Of a DNA stretch of 64,000 nucleotides, positions 17,724 to 24,494 are shown one piece after another. A program made the translations under genes and the position numbers. The notes beneath the pieces are model-generated. The model was not told the DNA's origin. It saw only the letters and a program-made list of their open reading frames with translations, and did not search any database. Position 1 is the first letter of the stretch. Each line of letters opens with the position of its first letter. Origin of the DNA: Streptomyces mirabilis. GTDB taxonomy: Bacteria > Actinomycetota > Actinomycetes > Streptomycetales > Streptomycetaceae. Location of the stretch: contig NZ_JBCJKP010000001.1 of assembly GCF_039503195.1 (NCBI RefSeq), forward strand, positions 2,852,001-2,916,000, written 5' to 3'.

Positions 17724-18223
17724 CTACAGCGCCGTGTCAGGCAAGTCACCGTATCGCTCGATGATCTCCCGGGCGAAGACCAGCACGTCACTCACCCGTT
17801 GGCCGCTGGGCTGGATCGAGGTCCACAGCTCCAGATACTCCGGTCGGTTGTCGTCACGGATGCCATTCTTGTGATGCACGCTTTCGACGCGCGGTCGAAG
17901 TGGTCTACCCAGGATCTGCTCCATGACCAATCGGTGTTCGGGAACACGTTTTCCGTTCACCCAGAAGATTCGATAGCCGTTCTGCAGACTGCCGCGAACC
18001 TTACGACCATCAAGACCGTTCTTGCCGCGTCGCAAGCGCGTGTAGTGCAAGTGACAGTACCCGCGGCCGCCGCCGTAACGCTCCCGTCCGCACTCTGCAT
18101 AACTGCACAGAGTGCCACGCCGGGTCCATTCGAACTGCGCCAACGTTGGTAGTGCAGATTGAAGTATCCCCGCCCCTTGTGCGGCCTTGAGCACTCGTCC
18201 ATTTCACACAACCTGGTTTCCAT
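17724..18223 (-). pseudogene. HNH endonuclease-like gene with two zinc-knuckle repeats, frameshifted
   Basis: Read from the ATG at 18223 the frame gives a zinc-knuckle-like unit ([25 protein letters not shown]) and then loses sense. From about 18130 the next frame gives a second unit of the same design ([22 protein letters not shown]), followed by an HNH domain ([19 protein letters not shown], then [22 protein letters not shown]) down to the stop at 17724. A single missing base between the QRWR and EWTRRG codons explains the split. The design is that of phage-like or homing HNH proteins common in actinobacteria. It could be a decayed mobile gene or a sequence error; no slippery heptamer is present to suggest programmed frameshifting. 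In repeat 1 the third metal ligand is replaced (YFNLH instead of YCHLH). Confidence 0.7.
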
Positions 18224-18251
18224 TCAGACAGGTTGGCGAACTCATGCCCGT

Positions 18252-19832
18252 TCACTCAACCCATGGCCAGGGCCCGTCACTACCGCGCTCAAGCAGGGAA
18301 ACCATCCGGAAAGCCGCGTCCGAGAGGCCCCCGAAGGTGTGCCGGTTGGCCTTCCCGGAGGGACCGTGGCCCGCCCGGTAGCCGGCCAGGTTCCAGGTGT
18401 AGACCGGGACGTGCGCCGGAACCTGCTCGGTCGGGTCGCCGTAGTGGCTGTAGGTGGCCTGCTCGTCGGTGACGATGAGCACCCGGTCGTGCTTCCTGTA
18501 GTGCGCGCGCACCGCCTCGCTCGTGTTGGTGCCGCCGAGGTCGCCGAAGCGCTCCAGCACCTTCAGCACCGACTCGCCCTTCGTGAACTTCACCCGGTTG
18601 CTGCTCGTGCCGAACTCGACGAGATCCGCGTCCGCCGCCCGCAGCGCGAGCGCCGTACCGAAGATCGCCGCCGCGTCGGCCCGGTTGAGCTCCGAGCGCT
18701 CCGACAGCCGCGAGTAGAACATCGAGCCGGACCGGTCGACGAGCACGAGCGTGCGACCGGGCAGCGCGGGCACGTTCGCCAGCGAGTGGCCGAGCGCCTG
18801 CTCCAGCGGGTACGACCAGCGCAGCGAGGGGGCGTGCTGGTACGCGGCGAGGTAGCGGAAGGGGAACTGCCGCGAGCGCGCCACCTCCGCCGGGTCGCTG
18901 ATCCTGGCGGCGACCTGAGCCGCCACCTCGTCGCTCACTCCCGCCTCGTCGAAGTTCCGCAGGTTGCGTACGAGAGCCATCGCGCCCATGGACGGGATGA
19001 CGGCCTCCCAGGCCGCCTTGTCCATCGGGCCCTGGAGCCAGCCGGCCAGTGCCTCCCAGGTCATCCCCGCCTCCGCGAGGCGCCGCGCACCGTGCGCGCC
19101 GGTCACGACCTTGCGCCGCTTGGCGGGCCGCAGCGCCATCAGGTCGCGGTGGGCCACCACGACGGGCAGCGACTTGGGCACCACGGCCGTGTCCGGGTGG
19201 TGCCGCCGGTCGAGGGCGTACTGGAACAGGTCGCCCTGCCACGGCTTCGCCGGATCGGGCGCCGCGTGCACCAGATTGAGGATGTCGCCGAAGCGGTAAC
19301 CCTTGGCCGCCGTGTCGTACTTCAGCAGCGACTTCTCGCCGTAGAGCCGACGTACGGCGTCGGCGATGCCCCGCTTGACGGGCTTGGGCACGTTACGGCC
19401 GTACCGGGAGGTCCAGTAGGCGAGCAGCTCCCCGGGCTCGTCCGGGCGGCGCAGCACGGAGGCGATGACCTGGCGGTTGGCCGGGCCGTCGGTGGCACCC
19501 GCGTCGAGGCGTGCCTTCACGTACTCGGCGGCGCCCATGAGCGAGGCCGTCCGCAGGTTGCCCTCGCCGCGCAGCCAGCCCAGCAGGGCGGCCGTCCACG
19601 AGGGGTCGGCGACCGCGAGCTCGCGCACGAGCGCGGCGAACCGGTCGTCGCGGTCGTCACGGGTCTCGTAGAACGTGTCCGCGACGAAGTGCGCTACCGC
19701 CAACAGGAAGAGCTCGGAGCGCGCGTCGCGCTCCTGGCCGCGGCCACCCTGGTGGGTGCGCAGCACGCGGCCGGTCGACGTCACACGGGAAGTGGGCTGC
19801 GCCTTGGCCGCCTTGGTGTTGAATCGCGCCAT
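18252..19832 (-). CDS. TROVE-domain protein, Ro60/Rsr-like RNA-binding ring
   Basis: A 526-residue orthologue-like member of the Ro60 family. Residues about 1-330 form the TROVE helical-repeat ring (for example ELFLLAVAHFVADTFYETRD and SLMGAAEYVKARLDAG), and residues about 345-520 a von Willebrand A domain with an intact MIDAS: DRSGSM, the TNTSEAV threonine, and VTDEQ. Bacterial Ro proteins bind Y RNAs and misfolded RNAs and can tether PNPase for RNA decay or rRNA maturation. The start ATG at 19832 (MARFNTKAAKA) follows GGGGGAATTC-type leader; upstream codons read into a Y RNA gene and were rejected. Three Y RNA-like genes lie just upstream on the same strand, which strongly supports the assignment. 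Confidence 0.92.
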   Translation of the reverse strand: MARFNTKAAKAQPTSRVTSTGRVLRTHQGGRGQERDARSELFLLAVAHFVADTFYETRDDRDDRFAALVRELAVADPSWTAALLGWLRGEGNLRTASLMGAAEYVKARLDAGATDGPANRQVIASVLRRPDEPGELLAYWTSRYGRNVPKPVKRGIADAVRRLYGEKSLLKYDTAAKGYRFGDILNLVHAAPDPAKPWQGDLFQYALDRRHHPDTAVVPKSLPVVVAHRDLMALRPAKRRKVVTGAHGARRLAEAGMTWEALAGWLQGPMDKAAWEAVIPSMGAMALVRNLRNFDEAGVSDEVAAQVAARISDPAEVARSRQFPFRYLAAYQHAPSLRWSYPLEQALGHSLANVPALPGRTLVLVDRSGSMFYSRLSERSELNRADAAAIFGTALALRAADADLVEFGTSSNRVKFTKGESVLKVLERFGDLGGTNTSEAVRAHYRKHDRVLIVTDEQATYSHYGDPTEQVPAHVPVYTWNLAGYRAGHGPSGKANRHTFGGLSDAAFRMVSLLERGSDGPWPWVE

Positions 19833-19900
19833 GATGAATTCCCCCGAATTCTTTCTACGACGGTGAAGTCGCGTTTCGGAGGGAGGCACAGCAAATGGAG

Positions 19901-20042
19901 GGGGCCCGAGTTCAGGGGTCGGCGACGGACTCAGCCAGATGCTCTACCCGATTGAGCTACACCGACCCGAAGTCGATGACGGGACTTGAACCCGCAACCG
20001 TCCGATCCAATGAAGTAACCGCTGCCTGCGCACCGGGCACCC
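19901..20042 (-). ncRNA. Y RNA with permuted tRNA-like module (YrlA type), copy 3
   Basis: Transcribed toward the Ro-like gene, whose start is 68 bp further on. Ends pair as GCCCG (20038-20034) with CGGGC (19908-19904), extended by GGG/CCC past one bulged base. Next come the GUGCGCA / CUGAAC internal loop and an upper helix GGCAGCGG/CCGUCGCC with one A-C mismatch. Inside is a tRNA mimic in circularly permuted order: T arm (stem GCGGG/CCCGU, 7-nt loop UUCAAGU), 7-bp acceptor-like stem CAUCGAC/GUCGGUG closed by UUCGG, then UA and a D arm (GCUC/GAGC, loop AAUCGGGUA). This matches the known tRNA mimicry of bacterial YrlA RNAs. Ends are estimated from pairing. Confidence 0.82.
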
Positions 20043-20053
20043 ACCATGAGCTG

Positions 20054-20130
20054 CGCCTCCCGAGATCAAGTCGGCGGCGGCGTGGATTCTTTGAGAGAGA
20101 AGTAGCCGCAGCCTGCGCACCGGGAGGTGC
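20054..20130 (-). ncRNA. Short Y RNA-like RNA without tRNA module, copy 2
   Basis: Lower stem CCUCCCG (20127-20121) pairs perfectly with CGGGAGG (20062-20056). The internal loop has GUGCGCA on the 5' side and ACUUGAUCU on the 3' side. The upper helix GGCUGCGGC/GCCGCCGCC pairs 8 of 9, the one mismatch (U-C) being in the same place as the A-C mismatch of the two neighbours. A 22-nt pyrimidine-rich loop beginning UACUUC closes it. This is the architecture of a minimal Y RNA (compare the ACUUGA strand of animal Y RNAs). It lies between the two tRNA-mimic copies on the same strand. Ends are estimated. Confidence 0.72.
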
Positions 20131-20138
20131 ATGAAGTT

Positions 20139-20290
20139 GTGGTGTCCAGAGTTCAAAGCCGGCGGAACCGACGTAGGTGCTCTAACCCCTGAGCTACACC
20201 GGCGCGTTGTACCGGTGGCGGGACTCGAACCCGCGGCCGCCCCATTATCAGTGGAAGTAGGTCCTGCCTTCGCACCTGGACGTGCACCAC
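20139..20290 (-). ncRNA. Y RNA with permuted tRNA-like module (YrlA type), copy 1
   Basis: The most upstream copy. Ends pair as GUGGUG/CACCAC and GUCCAG/CUGGAC (20290-20276 with 20150-20139). Then GUGCGAA faces UUUGAACU, and an upper helix GGCAGGACC pairs with GGUUCCGCC (one A-C mismatch, one G-U). The tRNA-like part (20234-20179) again runs T arm (GCGGG, UUCGAGU loop, CCCGC), acceptor-like stem CACCGGU/GCCGGUG with a 7-nt loop, UA, D arm GCUC/GAGC with loop AGGGGUUA. The order T arm, acceptor, D arm is a circular permutation, so this is not a tRNA gene. A promoter is not obvious; the AT-richer stretch at 20315-20330 is a candidate. Confidence 0.82.
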
Positions 20291-20327
20291 TTTAGGAGGG
20301 CGGCCGCGGTTCGAGCCATTGAATTAA

Positions 20328-21779
20328 CTACCCGCGCTTCTGGCGCTTCCAGGGGCCGGTGATGGCGAGCATGATGCCGGGCTCCTGGATGTTGGCGAAA
20401 AGGGTCCGGCCGTCGGGCGAGAAGGTGACGCCGGTGAACTCGCTGTAGGCCGGCGCCTCGGCGGTGCCGATGTTGAGCTCGTTGCGGGCGATCGGGTACG
20501 TACGGCCGCTCTCGGTGGCGCCGAAGAGGTGCTGGACGCCTTCGCCGTCCTCGGCGATGACGAGGCCGCCGTAGGGGGACACGGTGATGTTGTCGGGGCC
20601 GTCGAAGGCGCCGTCCTTGGACGGGTCGGGGTTCACGCCGAGCAGGACCTTGAGGGTCAGGGTGCGGCGCTTGGGGTCGTAGAACCAGACGGCTCCGTCG
20701 TGCTGGACGGGGCTCTCCTCGCGGGCGTACGAGGAGACGATGTACGTGCCGCCGTCGCCCCACCACATGCCTTCGAGCTTGCGGGCGCGGGTGACCTGGC
20801 CGTCGGTGAACTGGTTGCGGACGGAGACGGTCTTCGCGTCACGGTCCGGGACGTCGACCCAGTCCACGCCGTACACCGTGCCGATCCTGGTGGCGCGGGA
20901 GAGGTCGTCGATGAACCGGCCGCCGGAGTCGAAGCACTTGAAGGCCTGGAGGGCGCCGGCGTCGTCGGCGAGGGTGGCGAGCTGTCCGTGGCCGTGCTCG
21001 AAGCCCTGCGGGGGCGTCCAGCGGTAGAGGAGGCCGTTGGGGCCCGAGGCGTCCTCGGTGAGGTAGAGGCGGCCCCGCTTGGGGTCGACGACGACGGCCT
21101 CGTGGGCGTACCGGCCGAGTGCCTTGATCGGCTTGGGGTTCCGGTTGCGGCGGCGGTCGACGGGGTCGACCTCGAAGACGTAGCCGTGGTCCTTGGTCAT
21201 GCCGTTCTGGCCGGCCTTGTCCTCGGTCTCCTCGCAGGTGAGCCAGGTGCCCCAAGGCGTGTTGCCGCCCGCGCAGTTGGTGGAGGTGCCCGCGACGCCG
21301 ACCCACTCGGCGACCTTGTCGTGGCGCACCTCGACGACCGTGCAGCCGCCGGACGCGGCCGGGTCGTAGACCAGGCCCTCGGTGAGCGGCACGGGGTGCT
21401 TCCAGCCGGCGCGGGGGCCCTTGAGCTCGTGGTTGTTGACGAGGAGAGTGGCGCCGCGCGGCCCGTCGAAGGTGGAGGTGCCGTCGTGGTGGGACGGCGT
21501 GAACTCACCCGAGTCCAGCTTGGTACGGCCGCTGTAGGTGATGACGCGGTAGGAGAATCCGGCGGGCAGCGCGAGCAGGCCCTTCGGGTCCGGGACCAGC
21601 GGTCCGTAGCCGACTCCGCCGTGCCGGTCCGTCGGCTCGCCGTCCTCCCCCACGCTCTCGGTGTCGGTGGACGCGAGGGCGTTCGGAGTGGTGGCGAGGG
21701 CGCCGACACTGCCGGCCAGGACGATACCGGCGCCGGTCAGCGCGGATCGACCGGCGAAGTCCCTGCGGGTGAGCGACAT
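20328..21779 (-). CDS. PhoX/DUF839-family Tat-exported phosphatase-like protein
   Basis: A 483-residue protein with a twin-arginine signal (LTRRDFAGRSALTGAG, hydrophobic core to about residue 33). The mature part is a DUF839/PhoX beta-propeller: LLVNNHEL, WGTWLTCEETED, GRYAHEAVVVDPKRGRLYLT, MWWGDGG and GLVIAEDGEG are the calcium/iron-site motifs typical of alkaline phosphatase PhoX. It would act outside the membrane, releasing phosphate from organic esters. The ATG at 21779 is chosen because it begins the Tat signal. A candidate PHO box lies about 70-90 bp upstream. Its stop lies only ~37 bp before the first Y RNA on the same strand, so read-through into the Y RNAs is possible. Confidence 0.88.
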   Translation of the reverse strand: MSLTRRDFAGRSALTGAGIVLAGSVGALATTPNALASTDTESVGEDGEPTDRHGGVGYGPLVPDPKGLLALPAGFSYRVITYSGRTKLDSGEFTPSHHDGTSTFDGPRGATLLVNNHELKGPRAGWKHPVPLTEGLVYDPAASGGCTVVEVRHDKVAEWVGVAGTSTNCAGGNTPWGTWLTCEETEDKAGQNGMTKDHGYVFEVDPVDRRRNRNPKPIKALGRYAHEAVVVDPKRGRLYLTEDASGPNGLLYRWTPPQGFEHGHGQLATLADDAGALQAFKCFDSGGRFIDDLSRATRIGTVYGVDWVDVPDRDAKTVSVRNQFTDGQVTRARKLEGMWWGDGGTYIVSSYAREESPVQHDGAVWFYDPKRRTLTLKVLLGVNPDPSKDGAFDGPDNITVSPYGGLVIAEDGEGVQHLFGATESGRTYPIARNELNIGTAEAPAYSEFTGVTFSPDGRTLFANIQEPGIMLAITGPWKRQKRG

Positions 21780-21850
21780 GGGTGTCTCCCGTGACGGTGG
21801 AGGATGACCGTGGAGGGTGGCCGAGGGCATTGCGGCCACACCGTCCCGCC

Positions 21851-21872
21851 CACGCCTGAACGCCGGTTGAAC
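21851..21872 (-). promoter_or_regulatory. Candidate PHO box (PhoP site) upstream of phoX-like gene
   Basis: On the minus strand GTTCAACCGGC (21872-21862) is followed directly by GTTCAGGCGTG (21861-21851). These are two 11-bp direct repeat units, each starting with the GTTCA core of the Streptomyces PHO box (consensus GTTCACC plus four bases). Position about 75 bp upstream of a PhoX-type phosphatase start fits PhoR-PhoP induction under phosphate limitation. Confidence 0.6.
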
Positions 21873-21944
21873 ATCGGGCGACTTCACCGCACTCGGTTCC
21901 ATGAATCCGTAAGGACTCGGCCACAGGGCCCAAAAGTCCTCCGG

Positions 21945-22160
21945 ACGGGGGAACGGGCCGCCCCCTCCGGGACCGGGAAGGAGCACCCCTCCCGGGGCCG
22001 GGGGACGGGGAACCCCCCCTCCGGGGGCCGAGGAACGGACGCCACTCCCGGGACCGGGGAACGAGCGCCCCGGGGCCGGAGGACGGGTGAAGCCCCCCGA
22101 GCCGAGGAACGAGCGCCTCCTCGGGGCCGGGGCAAGGGAAGCCCCCCTCGGCCCGTCCCG
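21945..22160. repeat. Degenerate ~25-bp tandem repeat
   Basis: About eight imperfect units of the form CCGGGrCCGGGGAACGrGC followed by GCCCCTC, filling the space between the unknown gene's stop at 22167 and the phoX promoter. GC content is near 80 percent. No ORF with family resemblance is visible; it looks like a non-coding minisatellite, possibly acting as a transcription barrier. Confidence 0.6.
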
Positions 22161-22166
22161 GCTCGC

Positions 22167-23591
22167 TCAACCTCCTTGTTGCGAGCGTGCCTTGAACGCG
22201 GCCTTGCGGGCCTCCTTGGCGACCTTCTTGTCGGGGTGGAGGCGGCCCATCGCCTCCAGGACGTCCGGAGTGGCCGGGTGGTCGACGCGCCAGGCCGCGG
22301 CGAAGAAGCTGCCGTGTTGCTGGGCGAGGCCCTCGACCAGCCCCTGCAGCTCGGCGGAGTTGCCCTCGGCGGCGAGCTGCGCGGCGATCGTGTCGATGGT
22401 GAGCCAGAAGATCATCGCCTCGGACGGCGGGGGCACATCGGCGGCGCCGTGTTCGGAGAGCCAGACCCGCGCGAGTCCGCCCAGTTCGGCGTCGTCGAGG
22501 ACCTCGCGCAGCGCGGGCTCGGCCTCCAGGCCGACGAGCGAGAGCGCCTGCTGACAGTGCAGCCGACGCAACGGCGCCCCGGCGTCGCCACCGCGCGCCG
22601 CGGCGAGCAACTCCCGTGCGGCGGCCAGGGGTTCACGCCGGGCGAGCCACTGCTCGGTCTCGGCCCGGGCAGCGGTCGGCGGGAAGGCGGCGGTGCCGTC
22701 CAGCAGCGCGTCCGCGCCCTTGTCCGCCAGGTCGCCCACCGCGGGGGCGGTGAGGCCGGACTCCAGCAGCCGCGCCCGCAGCCCGTACAGGCCTAGCGGG
22801 GTCAGCCGTACCATCCCGTACCGCGACACGTCGGCGTCGTCGGCGGCCGAGGACTCCTCGTCGGTGTCCGCCATCAGTGTCTCGTCGACCGGCTGGAAGT
22901 CGACGAGGCCGACGGGTTCGAGCAGCCGGAACTGGTCGTCGAGCCGCATCATCGCGTCCGACACCTGCTCCAGTACGTCGTTGGTCGGCTCCCCCATGTC
23001 GTCCGGCACGATCATGGACGCGGCGAGGGCCGGCAGCGGTACGGGGCTTTCGCCGGCCCCGCTCTCGCTCACGGTCAGCAGGTACAGATTGCCGAGCACT
23101 CCGTCCAGGAACTCGGCCTCCGCCTCGGGGTTCCAGTCCAGCGAGGAGAAGTCGATCTCCCCGCCGCCGTCCACCGCGTCGACGAGGTCGTCGAGGTCGG
23201 GCACGCTCGCGTCGGCCAGTACGGCCTCCAGGGCGGTGAGCCACACCCCGAGGACGTCCTGCGGCGCTCCGGAGGTGAGCAGCGCGAGGTCCGCGCCCGC
23301 GGCGACCGTGCCCTCCTCCTCGTCCACGATCTCGACGAGCCCGGTGTCGACGGCCACCCGCCAGGCCTCACTGGCCGTCGCCGCCGCCTCGTCGCCGGTG
23401 AGCCCGAGCGCGTCGGCCGCCCCGGGAAGCTGTTCCTCGACGAGTTCGCCCCCGGCGCCGACCCGCGTGTCCGGGCCGGCCCAGCGGGCCAGCCGTGCGG
23501 CGCGGGAGAGCAGCGGGGTGGCGAGCGCGTCCCGCGCCAGCTCCGCTTCGGAATTCAGCCGCACCGGCGGCAAGGGGGAGCTCTCTGACAT
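22167..23591 (-). CDS. Uncharacterised acidic 474-residue cytoplasmic protein
   Basis: Starts at the ATG at 23591, which follows a strong GGAGGAGAA; sequence upstream of this is a repeat array and not coding. The protein is acidic, leucine/alanine rich and predicted helical, without signal peptide or membrane segments. Its C-terminal third (about residues 330-470) resembles helical repeats (LLAAARGGDAGAPLRRLHCQ, VLEAMGRLHPDKKVAKEARK), the last segment looking like a HEAT-type tail. I do not recognise a catalytic motif. Similar proteins are annotated as hypothetical in streptomycetes. Both flanks are degenerate minisatellites, which is unusual. No operon partner is evident. Confidence 0.8.
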   Translation of the reverse strand: MSESSPLPPVRLNSEAELARDALATPLLSRAARLARWAGPDTRVGAGGELVEEQLPGAADALGLTGDEAAATASEAWRVAVDTGLVEIVDEEEGTVAAGADLALLTSGAPQDVLGVWLTALEAVLADASVPDLDDLVDAVDGGGEIDFSSLDWNPEAEAEFLDGVLGNLYLLTVSESGAGESPVPLPALAASMIVPDDMGEPTNDVLEQVSDAMMRLDDQFRLLEPVGLVDFQPVDETLMADTDEESSAADDADVSRYGMVRLTPLGLYGLRARLLESGLTAPAVGDLADKGADALLDGTAAFPPTAARAETEQWLARREPLAAARELLAAARGGDAGAPLRRLHCQQALSLVGLEAEPALREVLDDAELGGLARVWLSEHGAADVPPPSEAMIFWLTIDTIAAQLAAEGNSAELQGLVEGLAQQHGSFFAAAWRVDHPATPDVLEAMGRLHPDKKVAKEARKAAFKARSQQGG

Positions 23592-23764
23592 CGGCTGGGT
23601 TCTCCTCCGAACAATCAGGACCCGGACAGCGGGATCGAACGGCCCGAACGAGCGGAACCGGACGACCCGACCGGCGGGACCGACCAAGCATGACAAGCAG
23701 GAAACGCAGTACAACCAGAACAAGCATGACGAGCGGAACAAGCGTGACATCCACCGGGGTCCGG

Positions 23765-24175
23765 CAGACCACCCACCGGGCCCGGCGGCACCCCCCGGGT
23801 TCCGGCGGCACACCCTCCGGAACCGGCAGATCACCACCTCGGCCCGGTTGCGCACTCCCCGGAACCCGCGGATCACCACCACGCCCCGGCAGCACACCCC
23901 CGGATCCGATGGCACACCCACCAGGCCCAGGCGGCACACCCCCGGAACCGGCGGCACACCCACCAGAACCAGGCGACGCATCACCCGGCCCCGGCGGCAC
24001 ACCCACCAGGGCCGGCAACACATCCGCCTGCCCCAGAAGTACGTCCACCGAGCCCGGCAACGCGTCCACCCGACCCAGGCAGGACGCCCACCAGGACCCG
24101 GCAGCACACGTCCGGCCGCCCCGGCGGTACGCCCACCCGAGCCCGGCAGAACGCCCACCGAGCCCGTAAGGGCAT
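23765..24175. repeat. Degenerate 21-bp tandem repeat, about 18 units
   Basis: Units such as GGCGGCACACCCACCAGGGCC, GGCAACGCGTCCACCCGACCC and GGCAGAACGCCCACCGAGCCC follow each other with a 21-bp period between the start of the unknown gene (23591) and the nuclease promoter. The period makes heptapeptide patterns (like GTPPEPA, AHPPEPG) in translated frames on both strands, so open frames here are not evidence of a gene: no start with a ribosome site and no non-repetitive domain is present. The flanking 23592-23764 stretch holds nothing recognisable beyond the gene leader. Confidence 0.65.
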
Positions 24176-24330
24176 CGCCCCGCAGGACATCCGGCGCGCC
24201 CGTGGACCGCCCCCGGACCCGAGGATCCGGACACCGCACCGGAAAACCGTGTCGACGGCTCAGCCTAGACGGATTTCCACCCATGCCGCCCGGTTCATGT
24301 CCCTGTCAGGAGTTGTACATCACTCCATCC

Positions 24331-24359
24331 TTGACAACTCCCCTTCCCACACACGAGAT
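24331..24359 (+). promoter_or_regulatory. Candidate vegetative promoter for the secreted nuclease gene
   Basis: TTGACA (24331-24336) is followed 17 bp later by GAGATT (24354-24359). The -35 is a consensus match and the -10 is weak. Transcription from it would start about where the long inverted repeat (24360-24414) begins. Confidence 0.4.
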
Positions 24360-24414
24360 TGACGCGCGTAGAAGTTCAGAGGGGCACTCGTCCCACCAGC
24401 TTCTACGCGCGTCA
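24360..24414. repeat. Perfect 15-bp inverted repeat in the nuclease leader
   Basis: Arms TGACGCGCGTAGAAG (24360-24374) and CTTCTACGCGCGTCA (24400-24414) around a 25-nt spacer. In RNA it makes a 15-bp hairpin just downstream of the candidate promoter and 80 bp before the start codon. It may be an mRNA-stabilising leader structure, a transcription-termination/attenuation hairpin, or a split operator. Confidence 0.7.
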
Positions 24415-24494
24415 CCGACCCGCACACAGGTCGCGCTGCTCCCCCACGCTCCAGCCTCGTCCCGGCGCTCATGTAAGTCCCCGGAGGGATTCCC

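Noticed and set aside
17724..18194. Intact HNH protein starting at 18194
   Set aside because: That start would read [12 protein letters not shown] through the first zinc-knuckle region in the wrong frame; the two-frame, frameshifted reading explains both zinc knuckles.
19921..20240. Ordinary tRNA genes on the minus strand
   Set aside because: T-loop and D-arm signatures are excellent, but the T arm precedes the acceptor stem and D arm, there is no anticodon arm between D and T arms, and no CCA-end geometry; the permuted order fits Y RNA tRNA mimics.
23495..24169. Plus-strand Pro-rich heptad-repeat protein
   Set aside because: It opens antisense to a real gene, has no ribosome site, and its periodicity is fully explained by the 21-bp DNA repeat.
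21945..24175. CRISPR array
   Set aside because: Repeats are contiguous and degenerate with no unique spacers and no cas genes; the heptamer array at 49829-49947 was rejected for the same reason.
22167..24284. A 705-residue reading of the unknown gene starting at 24284
   Set aside because: The first 230 residues come from the 21-bp repeat array, are Trp/Cys/Arg-rich and unlike a protein; the ATG at 23591 has a strong ribosome site.
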